DNA of 64,000 nt from Streptomyces aureus (GTDB taxonomy: Bacteria > Actinomycetota > Actinomycetes > Streptomycetales > Streptomycetaceae). How positions within the stretch are numbered: position 1 is the first letter of the stretch; each line of letters begins with the position of its first letter. Where the stretch lies: contig NZ_JNZD01000015.1 in the NCBI RefSeq assembly GCF_000725495.1, positions 1 to 64,000 of the forward strand, read 5' to 3'. A program made the position numbers and the translations under genes. A model generated the notes under the pieces. That model saw only the letters and a program-made list of their open reading frames with translations, searched no databases and was not told the origin of the DNA. Shown here piece by piece: positions 17,044 to 26,216 of the stretch.

Positions 17044-18547
17044 TCAGACGGTGGAGTGCGCGCCCGGGAGTGCCTCTCCGAAGTCGATCTCGGTGTACTC
17101 GCGTGTGAGACCGGCGCCTGTTCCGCTGATCGTCGTCGATCCGCTGGTCACCGGTCCGGCGGCGGATCCGCGGGCCGTCCACAGCAGGCCGTCCAGGTTC
17201 TCGCCAGGGGCGCCCACGATCACCTCGGCCTTGCCGTCCTTGGTGACGTCGACCAGGTGCGTCGAAGTGGCGAACAGGTCGCCGCTCTCGGCTGTTCCGG
17301 GCACGCCGCTGGTGTCCTGTGTGTAGGCGAGCGAGCCGGTGGCGGTGAGCCCGGTGGCCGATCCGCGCAGCAGGGTCGCCTGTCCGGCGCCCTTGACGGA
17401 TCCCAGGGCCTCCCAGGGTGCTCCTACCAGGACGTCGGCGAACTTGTCGCCGTTGGTGTCGCCGACGGCCAGCGACATGCCGAACTGGTCGCCGTTCTCT
17501 CCGCTGCCGGGTACACCGGGCGTGTCCTGGTGGATGATCTGCGGCTTCTGGCCGGGGGCGATGCCTTGGGCGCTTCCGTAGAGAACCTGGATCTCGCCGC
17601 CGCGGTGGGTGGAGGGGGACGAGCCGAGGGACGCGTCGTAGGGCGCTCCGGTGACGAGGTCGCCGTATCCGTCGCGGTTGATGTCGCCGATCTGGCCGGA
17701 CAGTCCGTCGGCGAGGGGCAGTTCGGTGTACCTGCCGTCGTGTCCTTCTGCGTAGACGGGGCCGCTCTCGTCTCCGTCGGTCGGGCCCGGCAGCCAGAAG
17801 CGTTCGGCTCTCCCGTCGCCGTCGACGTCGCCCACGACGACTCCGCGGTTGGTGCCGAGGTCGTTGACGAAGTTCCGTGCCGCCGGGGTGCCGGTGCGGG
17901 TGAAGGGTCCGGTGTAGGTGGTGGCGCCGCACTCTCCCGTGACGGAGACGTCGGGGGCTCCGTCACCGCTGACGTCGCCGACGGCGAGACCGGCCGCGAA
18001 GCGACAACCTTCGTCCAGGCCGGTCGGCGTCGGGACGGAAGCTCCGCCCTTGAGGCCGGACGGGCCTCCCCACACCACGGTGAGCGAACCGATGCCCCCC
18101 CATCGTGCCCACGGACTCGTCGGGGGTGCCGACGAGCAGGTCGGCGTAGCCGTCGCGGTCGATGTCGGCGGAGGTGACGGCGGTGCCGAACCGGTCCCAT
18201 TCCTCCGGTGTTCCGGGGATGCCGGAGGTGGCTTGCGTGATCACGGTGCGGTGGGAGGCGGCGAGACCGTTTGCCGAGCCGTACAGCACGACGACCGCGC
18301 CCGCCGCGTCGACGGAGCCGTTGGCGGCTCCGGGCGCGCCGACGGCCACGTCGCGGTATCCGTCGCCGTTGAAGTCGTCCTGGACCGCGGCGGTGTTGGC
18401 GCCCCGGTAGGGCGCGTCCGCGACGGCTGTGGCCGGCAGTGCGACGGCGGTCAGGGTGGCGGCGGTGCTGACGGCGATGGCGGAGGCCAGGATTCGGGAG
18501 GTGAAGGCGCCCGGGACGCGGACGCGGCCGGCGGTGCGGGAGGACAT
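17044..18547 (-). pseudogene. FG-GAP repeat (integrin-alpha-like) secreted protein, frameshifted in a G7 tract
   Basis: The ATG at 18547 (GGAG six bases upstream) gives a signal peptide (RILASAIAVSTAATLTAVAL, cleavage near VADA) and FG-GAP repeats such as DDFNGDGYRDVAVGAPG and DIDRDGYADLLVGTPDES. The frame is lost at a run of seven C (18095-18101 on the plus strand). It resumes in another frame as LTVVWGGPSGLKGG and continues through repeats (DVDGDGRAE, DINRDGYGDLVTGAP, DTNGDKFADVLVGAP, DVTKDGKAEVIVGAPG) to 17044. Six G instead of seven restores a ~500-residue calcium-binding beta-propeller. It lies 44 bases after a similar gene. Confidence 0.85.
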
Positions 18548-18591
18548 GGGGGCTCCGGGATCGAGGAAAGGTGGGAGGGAGCGGAGCGACG

Positions 18592-20028
18592 TCATGGGCC
18601 GGTCACCACGTTGCCGAGGTGCGCGCCACCGGCCGAGCCGAGGCCGGTACCTCCGGCGCCGGCGCTGACGGCTCCGGTCGCGGTGACGGAGGAGGCCGAG
18701 CCCCGCAGCCACCACACGGCACCCGCCCCGCCGTCCTCTCCGGGAGCGCCGATGACGAGGTCCGCGTAGCCGTCCTTGTTCAGGTCGACGACCCGTACGC
18801 CCGTACCGAAGGCGTCGCCCGTCTCCGAACCGCCGGGGACTCCGGTGCTGTTCTGTGTCCAGGTGACGGCGTGGGCCGTGTCGAGGAGGGTCGCGGTGCC
18901 GCGTATGACGGTGACCGCGCCGCTGCCTCCGTTCTCGCCCGGGGCGCCGATCACGAGGTCGGCGCGCCCGTCCTTGTCGGTGTCACCGATGGCGAGGGAG
19001 GCGCCGAAGCGGTCCTTCGCCTATCCGGATCCCGGCACGCCCGGGGTGTCCTGGGTGATGGTCTGGACCCGGTTCGGGGAGCCGGAGTATCCGGCGTCGT
19101 AGTAGATGGTCACCCGGCCGCCGAGCGAGGTGTCCGGGCTCTGCGTGGGGTCTTCGGGGTTGCCGATGACGAGATCGGGTGAGCCGTTGCCGTTCAGATC
19201 GCCCACGGCCGACGTGGTGCCGGCGGGCAGGTCGGCGCCCTCGAAGCCGGCCGGGTCGGCGAACGCGGTACGCGGGTCGTCGCCTGTGCCGTCGTAGCCC
19301 CAGCCTCCGTCACCCGTGCCCCGGCCGTGGACGATCAGACGGTCGTCGTCGGTGCCGGGAACGTCGATCGGCGTCAGCGCGACGATGCCGTGGGCCGGGT
19401 TGAACGCGAAGCCGCTGCCCGAGGTGTTGGACTGCGCGGACAAGTCAGCCGGTACGAAGGTGACTTCGGCGTCGTTGGCGCCGACGGCGATCGACAGCTT
19501 GCCGTCGTTGACCGGGTTCAGACCGTTGTAGGTTCCCACGGCGAGCGTGCGTCCGTATGCGTCGTGCGAGGCCGGCCACGGGTCCTGGACCGTCTTCGCT
19601 CTCGTCAGACCCGACGCGGTGCCGTAGACGACGGTGACCGAGCCGCCGCCGTCGTCTCCCGCGACGTCCTCGCCGGGGGCTCCCACGACCAGGTCGCTGT
19701 ACCCGTCGCCGTTGAGGTCGTGCACAACGACGGCCGCGCCGAAGCGGTCACCGCCTTCCGCCGTTCCTGGGACACCGGTCGAGTTCTGGGTCAGCACGGT
19801 GCGTCTGGAGGGATCGATGCCGTGCGAGGTGCCGTACAGGACGACCACGGCACCGGCCTTGGCGTGACCGGCCACCGTGGCGTCGGGGGCGGACACGACG
19901 ACATCGCGATAGCCGTCCTTGTTCACGTCGCCCGGCGTGCCACCGGCGGCCTCGGCGCTCACCACGATCAGAGGGGTGAGGCCGGAGGCCAGCAGCGTGG
20001 CGGACATCAGCAGGGTGCGTTTACGCAC
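18592..20028 (-). pseudogene. FG-GAP repeat (integrin-alpha-like) secreted protein, interrupted by in-frame TAG
   Basis: The GTG at 20028 has an excellent GGAGGA site. The signal peptide (VRKRTLLMSATLLASGLTPL, cleavage near AEA) leads into FG-GAP repeats: DVNKDGYRDVVVSAPD, DLNGDGYSDLVVGAPGED, DLNGNGSPDLVIGNPED. After TPGVPGSG there is a TAG at 19021-19023. The same frame then continues without a break (AKDRFGASLAIGDTDKDGRA, DLNKDGYADLVIGAPGED) to a TGA at 18592. Similar repeats have GAG at this point, so one G-to-T change explains the stop. Readthrough would give 478 residues. The truncated 335-residue form may still fold partly. Confidence 0.85.
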
Positions 20029-20511
20029 GGGTCCTCCAGAGAGGGGAACTCGGAACGGACGGCGGTGTACCGGCACACCCGGGCTGCGCCCGACATGACC
20101 CGGTCAAGATCGACGCACACAAGACTCCCGAAGGGGCACGACGGTTGCATGAGACCGGCGACTTTTTCATCCGGCCGCAAGGTCCCTTGCTGCCGACGAG
20201 CGCGAAGCCGCCGCGGGTCGTGTGCCCTGTGGCCGCGAGGGCGGCCGTGCCACTGCCGTTCATCAGGGGCAGCAGGGCCCCGATGACGAGGGGGCTGAGG
20301 AGGGTGGGGAGGAGGACGAGTCCCACCATCGTCGGCTGGTCGCCGTCGCCCGTACTCGTCCAGGCCGTCCCCCGGCGGCGACCGGCATGGCCACGATGAG
20401 GATCATGGCGGTGATCAGCCAGCAGAGCACCAGGGCCAGCAGGACGGAAGCGGGGGCAGCGGTACTTGCAGCACGGGGCCGAGCGGCACGCGGTGGGTGC
20501 ACCGCAGCCAT
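20021..20511 (-). pseudogene. small membrane protein, probably frameshifted
   Basis: From 20511, one minus-strand frame has a membrane helix (SVLLALVLCWLITAMILIVA) ending near 20370. A second frame then carries another (MVGLVLLPTLLSPLVIGALL) near 20310-20250. Joined across a small indel near 20350-20370 they make a two-helix protein of a type seen in Streptomyces. Neither half alone is a convincing gene. The C-terminal boundary is uncertain and the open frame touches the start of the FG-GAP gene. Confidence 0.4.
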
Positions 20512-20802
20512 AGCCCCGGGGCGGGGAGCAGTGCCGCGGCTGCATAGGAAAGAACCACCGCCCGGTTCAGCCGGTGCTTCAGCCAGGCGCCGGCACGCTC
20601 ATTCGGTGGGTGGGCTGGGGGGCGTGTTGTGCTCAAGGGGGCCTTCGTCCGTTGTATCGGCTGGTGAGGGACGGACGGCCGGTATGCGGCGGTGGTTCGA
20701 GCCATGGTTCATGGGGGCCATGCTGCTTCGAAGCGACCGGCGTGCGTGGTGCCGCGCGGTGGTCAGGATGTGTTCAGGTTCCTGGCGGCACGGTCGAGCA
20801 CC

Positions 20803-21645
20803 ATGACCTTTGAAAGCTCTGAGACGGCCGGGTTCCCAGTGGCGACTCCGCTTGCGGTTCCGCAGTTCGGCCCTCGGCAGGGCTGGAACAAAGTCCCCGA
20901 AGTCACGGTCTACTTCTGGACCATAAAGATCCTTTGCGCGACGGTCGGCGACACCGCGGCCGATCTGCTGAACCGGAAGGCCGGTCTCGGCCTGACCGGG
21001 GTGTCAGTGCTGATGAGTACGTTGCTGGCCGTCGTGCTGGCCGCCCAGTTCCGCAGCGCGCAGTACCGGGCGGGTCTGTACTGGCCGGTCGTCGCCCTGG
21101 TCAGCATCGTCGGCACCCTGGCCAGCGACATCCTCGTCGATGCCACGGGCGCCCCGCTCGAGATGACCACCACGGTCTTCGCGATCGGCCTCGCGATCGT
21201 GTTCGTGGTCTGGTACCGGCGCGAGCGCACCCTGTCGATCCACAGCATCGACGCAACCAGCCGCGAGTCCTTCTACTGGGTGGCCGTCCTGTTCGCCTTC
21301 GCCCTCGGCACCGCCGCCGGCGACCTTGTCTCGGAGCGGCTTCACCTCGGCTACTGGCTGTCCGCGGTGCTGTTCGGCCTCGCCATCGCCGCTGTGGGCC
21401 TGGCACACTTCCAGCTCGACCTGGACGCGGTGTGGAGCTTCTGGCTCGCCTACATCCTGACCCGTCCGCTCGGCGCCTCCATCGGGGACTACCTCTCCCG
21501 GCCGAGCGGGGACGGTGGTCTGGAGCTGGGTACGGTCGTGACCAGCGCACTGTTCCTGATGGTGGTAGTCGGACTGGTCGTGTACCTGGCCGCAACGCGT
21601 GTGGACGTCACCGACCCGGAGCGCAGCAGTCAGGACGTGGCTTGA
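20803..21645 (+). CDS. COG4705-type multi-pass membrane protein
   Basis: 280 residues from the ATG at 20803. It contains two internally related halves with about eight membrane helices. The first half starts with NKVPEVTVYFWTIKILCATV and the DTAADLL motif. The middle holds RRERTLSIHSIDATSRESFY and ALGTAAGDL. The end has SFWLAYILTRPLGASIGDYL. These T/A-GD and LTRPLGA motifs define the COG4705 uncharacterised membrane-anchored family. A close paralogue lies at 24116-25393 on the other side of a two-component system, which suggests a common signal or transport function. No substrate known. Confidence 0.88.
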   Translation: MTFESSETAGFPVATPLAVPQFGPRQGWNKVPEVTVYFWTIKILCATVGDTAADLLNRKAGLGLTGVSVLMSTLLAVVLAAQFRSAQYRAGLYWPVVALVSIVGTLASDILVDATGAPLEMTTTVFAIGLAIVFVVWYRRERTLSIHSIDATSRESFYWVAVLFAFALGTAAGDLVSERLHLGYWLSAVLFGLAIAAVGLAHFQLDLDAVWSFWLAYILTRPLGASIGDYLSRPSGDGGLELGTVVTSALFLMVVVGLVVYLAATRVDVTDPERSSQDVA

Positions 21646-21819
21646 GCGGCCCGGACGAAATGAAAAACATGAGTCGCGCGTGGCGGCCGAGACGCCGGCC
21701 GCCGGTCGCCGAGACGCCGGGCGCTGAACCGGATGGGGCCAGGCGCTGTGCCGCGCGACCGGACTTTCTGCCTGATATTCCGACAAGGTGTGAGCTTGCA
21801 AACAATTCCTGCTCTTCCA

Positions 21820-21832
21820 CTACACCCTGTAG
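21820..21832. promoter_or_regulatory. TACA/TGTA palindrome 1
   Basis: CTACACCCTGTAG, an inverted repeat of CTACA and TGTAG, in the leader region between the first membrane protein gene and the response regulator gene. A similar palindrome lies at 21962. TACA-N-TGTA pairs are bound by BlaI/CopY-type and some OmpR-type regulators; the binder here is unknown. Confidence 0.35.
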
Positions 21833-21961
21833 GGGCAGAGGGTACCGTGAGCCCCCATCGGGGCCACGGCGGCGTTCCGTCGAAGGCGGGGGCCTTCTCG
21901 GTCGCCTCGACTCGAGATGCGGGAGCCCCTCCCGGTGAGCGGTTAGAGTTCCTGATGACGT

Positions 21962-21975
21962 CTACAGGGCTGTAG
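21962..21975. promoter_or_regulatory. TACA/TGTA palindrome 2
   Basis: CTACAGGGCTGTAG, a 6-bp inverted repeat with a two-base centre, 190 bases upstream of the response regulator GTG. Shares the TACA...TGTA half-sites of the palindrome at 21820. Confidence 0.4.
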
Positions 21976-22164
21976 TCATTCAGGCGTCTGATCTGCGCTC
22001 GTCGTTCCGAGGTGAACGGTGCGCGTAAGCACGGCAGCTCGCCGGGATCAGGACCGTCCATCCGGGCCGGAAGGGGACGCCGTCACGAGTCCCACGGGAG
22101 GCAAGCGTGGCGACCGCGAAGCACGAAGCATGAAGCATCCGGCTGGACGACCTAGGGGCAGCGC

Positions 22165-22818
22165 GTGGCTTTCATCATGGTGTGTGAGGATGACGCGGCA
22201 GTCCGCGACGTCCTCAAGCGCGCCCTCGAGCACGACGGTCACAGGATCGCCGTGACTCCCACGGCGGACAGCCTGCTGAGCAACCTCGAGCCGACCCCGA
22301 ACCTGATCGTTCTGGACCTGGGGCTCCCCGACGCCGACGGCCGCGATGTCTGCCTGGCGCTGCGGGCACGTGGCGTCGATGCTCCGGTCCTGATGCTCAC
22401 CGCGCTCGATGGCATGCACCACAAGGTGGGCGGCTTCGAGGCGGGAGCCGACGACTACATGACGAAACCGTTCGACATCCCGGAGCTCCTGGTGAGGGTC
22501 CGCGCCCTGCTCCGCAGAACAACCGCGGCGACCCCGCAGAGTGGCGTCGTTCTCGACCCGGCGAAGCACGTCGTGATCCACGGTTCGACGAGCGAGAGCC
22601 TGACGCCGACCGAATTCCGCTTGCTGGGCAGGCTGGTCGCTTCGCAGGGCGACGCAGTGCGCCGCCACGCCCTCGTTGCCGCCGGCTGGCCGCACGGCGC
22701 GCAGGTCAGCGACAACACCCTTGACTCCTTTGTCCGGCGGCTACGGACCAAACTCGGTGCGCTGGGCGTCGCCGAGCGCCTGGCGACGGTCCGCGGAGTG
22801 GGCTACCGATGGGAGTGA
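22165..22818 (+). CDS. OmpR-family response regulator
   Basis: 217 residues from a GTG at 22165 (AGGGGCAG upstream). The receiver domain has the acidic pair in CEDD (8-10), phospho-acceptor Asp51 in VLDLGLPD, Thr79 region MLTAL and Lys101 in MTKPFD. The C-terminal winged helix contains LTPTEFRLLGRLVASQGD, the recognition helix SDNTLDSFVRRLRTKLG and the wing RGVGYRWE. It overlaps the sensor kinase start by 10 bases. It probably regulates the flanking membrane protein genes. Confidence 0.95.
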   Translation: MAFIMVCEDDAAVRDVLKRALEHDGHRIAVTPTADSLLSNLEPTPNLIVLDLGLPDADGRDVCLALRARGVDAPVLMLTALDGMHHKVGGFEAGADDYMTKPFDIPELLVRVRALLRRTTAATPQSGVVLDPAKHVVIHGSTSESLTPTEFRLLGRLVASQGDAVRRHALVAAGWPHGAQVSDNTLDSFVRRLRTKLGALGVAERLATVRGVGYRWE

Positions 22819-24077
22819 CAGGCTTCCGTGGGCGAGTTGTCGCGCTCGCGGTTCTGATCGCAACTGCGGTGGTCGCCGTCCTGGTGGTGGTCTCACACGT
22901 GCTGCTGAGCCAGGTGACCGACGCCGACGCGAACACCCTGGCGCACACCCGTGCAGAGGCGGTGGCGCCGAACGTAGTCGTACGCGATCGCCACGTCGTG
23001 CTGATCGAGGGCGGCAACGAAGCGCTGGACACGGTCTCGTGGGTCTACGCCGATGGGCACCTCATCGACGGGATCGTGCCGGACAGTGTCGCCGACCGCG
23101 TCGACGGGCTGGTTCGTTCCGGGCGGTCCCAAACCACCACGGTCGGCAGTCACCTTCTTTACGCCCGGCCGATCAGACTCGAGGGCCACCACGTCATGGC
23201 GGTCGTGCGGGTCGACCTGACACCGTATGAGACGTCGGAGCAGCGCAGCCTGATGATGTCGCTCATGCTGGGCGGCATCGTGATCCTTCTCGCGGGCGTC
23301 GTCGCACACGTCGTGGTGGGTCGTGCGTTGCGGGTGGTCCGCGTCATGGCCGCTCTCGCCGACGACTGGGGCGATCACGAACCCGGGCGCCGATTCGACC
23401 TCGGCGTTCCGCGCGACGAGTTCGGGGAACTTGGGCGAACCCTCGATCGCCTGCTCGACCGTGTGGACAACGCGCTCGCCGACGAGCGCCGGCTCACCGA
23501 TGAGATCGCCCACGAACTGCGGACCCCGTTGACGGCGCTGCGGGGTGAGGCCCAGCTGGCCCAGCTCTCCGGTCATCATCTGGCACCGGAGTCCGTGCTG
23601 ACCGAGGTCGACCGTCTGAACGCGGCGATTGCGACGATTCTGGGCTCCGCCCGGTCACGGATCGACGGCGGTACCAGCTGCGATCTCACGGCAGCGGCGC
23701 GACAGGCGATCGCTGGTCGTGCCATTGATCTCGCCGTCCCGGCCGACGTCGATGTCGCCGTGGCCACGGAATTCGTCGTCGCTGTGCTGTCACCCCTGTT
23801 GGAGAACGGCCTGCGGCACGCAAAGTCGCGCGTTTGGGTCACGGGGCGCGTGCAGCCGCAGGGGATCGTGATCGATGTCCTCGACGACGGTCCGGGGTTC
23901 GATCCGGCGGAGGTCGACAGGGTCTTCGAAGCGGGTGTGACCAGTGGCGACGGGCACGGGCTGGGGCTGGCCGTGGTGAAGCGCCTTGCCGCGTCCGCGG
24001 GCGTGGCGGTTCGCGCGATCGCCGACGGTCATGGTCGCGTCGAGGTCATCTTCCCCACACCGGAGGCGATCGCGTAG
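22809..24077 (+). CDS. sensor histidine kinase, partner of the OmpR regulator
   Basis: 422 residues. Membrane helices at ~10-34 and ~150-171 flank an extracytoplasmic sensor of ~115 residues. A HAMP-like segment follows (VMAALADDWGDHEPGRRFDL). The H box DEIAHELRTPLTALRGE has His235. The N box is LLENGLRHAK, and the G boxes are DDGPGFDP and GHGLGLAVVKRLA. The ATG at 22809 overlaps the response regulator gene. The sensor domain is not a named type; the signal is unknown. The gene ends 38 bases before the second COG4705-type gene. Confidence 0.95.
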   Translation: MGVTGFRGRVVALAVLIATAVVAVLVVVSHVLLSQVTDADANTLAHTRAEAVAPNVVVRDRHVVLIEGGNEALDTVSWVYADGHLIDGIVPDSVADRVDGLVRSGRSQTTTVGSHLLYARPIRLEGHHVMAVVRVDLTPYETSEQRSLMMSLMLGGIVILLAGVVAHVVVGRALRVVRVMAALADDWGDHEPGRRFDLGVPRDEFGELGRTLDRLLDRVDNALADERRLTDEIAHELRTPLTALRGEAQLAQLSGHHLAPESVLTEVDRLNAAIATILGSARSRIDGGTSCDLTAAARQAIAGRAIDLAVPADVDVAVATEFVVAVLSPLLENGLRHAKSRVWVTGRVQPQGIVIDVLDDGPGFDPAEVDRVFEAGVTSGDGHGLGLAVVKRLAASAGVAVRAIADGHGRVEVIFPTPEAIA

Positions 24078-24115
24078 TCAGGTTGAGTGCAGGTTGGCCG
24101 AGCCAGCCTTGCCGC

Positions 24116-25393
24116 ATGACGACGACAAACGAAGTGGGCACCGGCCACCGCAGAGGGCGGCTGATGCTGAACAAGGTTCCCGAGGTCACCATCTGGTTCT
24201 GGGTGATCAAGGTCCTGTGCACGACCGTCGGTGAGAGCTTCGCCGACTGGATCAACATGAAGCTGGGCGTCGGCCTGGTGAACACGGCGTGGATCTTCAC
24301 CGCGGTGTTCGTGTTGGTCCTGGGCGTCCAGCTGCGGCTGAAGCGGTACGTCCCGTTCCCGTACTGGCTGACCGTGGTCGTCGTCAGCGTCACGGGAACG
24401 CTCTACACCGACATCCTGACCGACCAGCTCAACGTGCCGCTGTGGATCAGCACCACGGTGTTCTCGGTCCTGCTCGCCGTGGTCTTCGGTGTGTGGTGGC
24501 TGCGCGAGCGCACCCTCTCCATCCATTCGGTCAACACGCTGCCGCGTGAGTCCTTCTACTGGCTCACCGTTCTCGTCACCTTCGCGCTCGGCACCGCGAC
24601 CGGCGACTGGACCCTCGAGCTCACCGGCTGGAGCCCGGGAGTCTCGGTCCTCCTGCCTCTCGGCCTCATCGCGGCGATCACACTGCTGTGGAAGTTCGGC
24701 GCGAACCCGGTGCTGTCCTTCTGGCTCGCCTACATCCTGACCCGCCCCCTGGGCGCCAACATCGGCGACTGGCTCGCCTCCCCCAAGGTCGCTCAGCCCG
24801 GCGAGCCGACCGGTCTCGCGCTGGGCACCTTCACCACCAGCCTGATCTTCCTCGGTCTGATCCTGGCGACCGTCGTCTACCTGACGGTGACGCGCTCCGA
24901 CGTGACCGAGACCTACGACGCCACGCACATCCCGCTGGTCGCCGCCGATCCGCGACGGGAGCGTGTCGCGCTGGCCGGCTTCGGCCTCCTCGCGGTCGCC
25001 ACGGGGGCACTGCTGGGCTGGGCGCACAGCCAGCCGCACGTCGGACCGGCGCCGGAGGAAGACGCCACCTCCACCGTTCACCTCGCCCCCGGCCAGGCCG
25101 TGAAGAAGTTCCCGGCAGCGAAGGTCGACGCGCTGAAGGCACTGGCCTCGACCTCGCTCAAGGACGCGCGGACGGGGAACGCATCCGGTGCCCACAAGGC
25201 CGCCCAGTCCCTGCGAGATCTCTGGGATGCCGATCAGGCCACGTTGCAGCCGCTGGACAACACCGGCTGGACGTTTCTCGACGCCCAGATGGACCAGGTG
25301 CTGAAGACCTTCGGCATCGACCACTCGAACCCGCCGATGTCACCGGCACAGCAGGAGGCTGAGCTCAACACCCTGCTCACAGATATGCGCTGA
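24116..25393 (+). CDS. COG4705-type membrane protein with extra C-terminal extracytoplasmic domain
   Basis: 425 residues from the ATG at 24116, 38 bases after the kinase gene, so probably in its operon. Residues ~15-265 parallel the protein at 20803-21645 (NKVPEVTIWFWVIKVLCTTV, RERTLSIHSVNTLPRESFYW, SFWLAYILTRPLGANIGDWL). Unlike the first paralogue it continues with a further membrane helix (VALAGFGLLAVATGALLGWA, ~283-302). After it comes an exported helical domain of ~120 residues (KKFPAAKVDALKALASTSLK, AAQSLRDLWDADQATLQPLD). That tail is not recognised and could be a ligand-binding or partner-binding domain. Confidence 0.88.
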   Translation: MTTTNEVGTGHRRGRLMLNKVPEVTIWFWVIKVLCTTVGESFADWINMKLGVGLVNTAWIFTAVFVLVLGVQLRLKRYVPFPYWLTVVVVSVTGTLYTDILTDQLNVPLWISTTVFSVLLAVVFGVWWLRERTLSIHSVNTLPRESFYWLTVLVTFALGTATGDWTLELTGWSPGVSVLLPLGLIAAITLLWKFGANPVLSFWLAYILTRPLGANIGDWLASPKVAQPGEPTGLALGTFTTSLIFLGLILATVVYLTVTRSDVTETYDATHIPLVAADPRRERVALAGFGLLAVATGALLGWAHSQPHVGPAPEEDATSTVHLAPGQAVKKFPAAKVDALKALASTSLKDARTGNASGAHKAAQSLRDLWDADQATLQPLDNTGWTFLDAQMDQVLKTFGIDHSNPPMSPAQQEAELNTLLTDMR

Positions 25394-25700
25394 TGGACGT
25401 GATCGGCGGCGACTTCCCTGAAGCCACCGCCGATCACACTTCCCCGCGGTCCCCGCGCTATCTGGTACGACCTCTTCGTCCTGAACTCTTGGTAGGAGGG
25501 GCACCAACACCCGTCGTGTGCGACCGCGCTCAAGGGCGGTTGCATCCAGCCCCCGGTCCAGCCCTGGGGCCGCCCGCTGCACCGCCGGCATCGGCCGCGG
25601 TACCGCCAGCGGGCGCGACGACCTGATCGTCAACGAGGTCCAGGCCGACACCGGCCCCCGCACCCAGGAGCAGGCTGGGGGTATTGCCGCCGCAGCCGCC
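25394..25700. other. intergenic stretch between convergent genes
   Basis: About 300 bases between the convergent COG4705-type and Imm5-like genes. No gene and no strong stem-loop were recognised. Confidence 0.4.
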
Positions 25701-26216
25701 TCAGCAGTCGAACACGGACCAGCAGATGTCGTTGCGCAGTCGCTGGTCGTCAAGGACGAGCTCGCGAATCGCCTCCGGGAGCTGGTCGCGCTGCCATCGG
25801 CACTCGAGTCGCCCCGCGGCCTCACTCTCGTCTCTTGATGCGGCGGAGCGTGCGGCCTTGATCGCATAGGCAGCCGCACCGAGCTCGTGCGCGGCGACGT
25901 GTGCGACGACCGCGGCCTGGCCGGCGGCGTAAGCGGCGTGCCGTGCTGCCCCGCGCAGGTCCCGGGCCGCGCCCATGGCATGGCCGCCCGCCGCGCGGGC
26001 CTGCATCATCTTGACCTCGCCACGCACCCAGGCGCGGGCATGTTCGATGGCCTGGCGGGGTCGTGGGTCTGCGGGCTGGGCCGACTCGAAGAGGTCAAGG
26101 ACGTGCTCCGCGCAGTCCGCCGCCCAGAGGGCGAGGAGATGGTGGTCCGCATCAGTGAGGGTCCCACCGCGGCGGATCGTCACGAAGCGAGGATCTCTGA
26201 CCTTCGGGAGGATCAT
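25701..26216 (-). CDS. putative immunity protein (Imm5-like)
   Basis: 171 residues from the ATG at 26216. It is an all-helical protein with the layout TLTDADHHLLALWAADCAEH, RPRQAIEHARAWVRGEVKMM and an Ala/His-rich repeat region (AARHAAYAAGQAAVVAHVAA, HELGAAAYAIKAARSAA). This matches the Imm5-like family labelled as putative immunity proteins, assigned from memory. Such proteins are thought to neutralise polymorphic toxins, but no toxin gene is recognised next to it. In Streptomyces the family often occurs alone, so a different role is possible. Confidence 0.7.
   Translation of the reverse strand: MILPKVRDPRFVTIRRGGTLTDADHHLLALWAADCAEHVLDLFESAQPADPRPRQAIEHARAWVRGEVKMMQARAAGGHAMGAARDLRGAARHAAYAAGQAAVVAHVAAHELGAAAYAIKAARSAASRDESEAAGRLECRWQRDQLPEAIRELVLDDQRLRNDICWSVFDC

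Larger units (their letters stand above)
21646..22164. other. long leader region upstream of the two-component system
   Basis: About 520 bases with no convincing gene. It holds two related TACA...TGTA palindromes and presumably the promoter of the response regulator-kinase operon. Confidence 0.4.

Noticed and set aside
16046..17932. 628-residue minus-strand frame bridging the hydrolase and FG-GAP genes
   Set aside because: Almost entirely Arg/Pro/His; out of frame with both recognised genes.
17056..18177. Plus-strand frame opposite the FG-GAP gene
   Set aside because: Composition is Gly/Val/Asp shadow of repeats; no start context.
24029..25324. 431-residue minus-strand frame over the COG4705-type gene
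   Set aside because: Charged, Gly/Arg/Asp-rich shadow without membrane or domain features.
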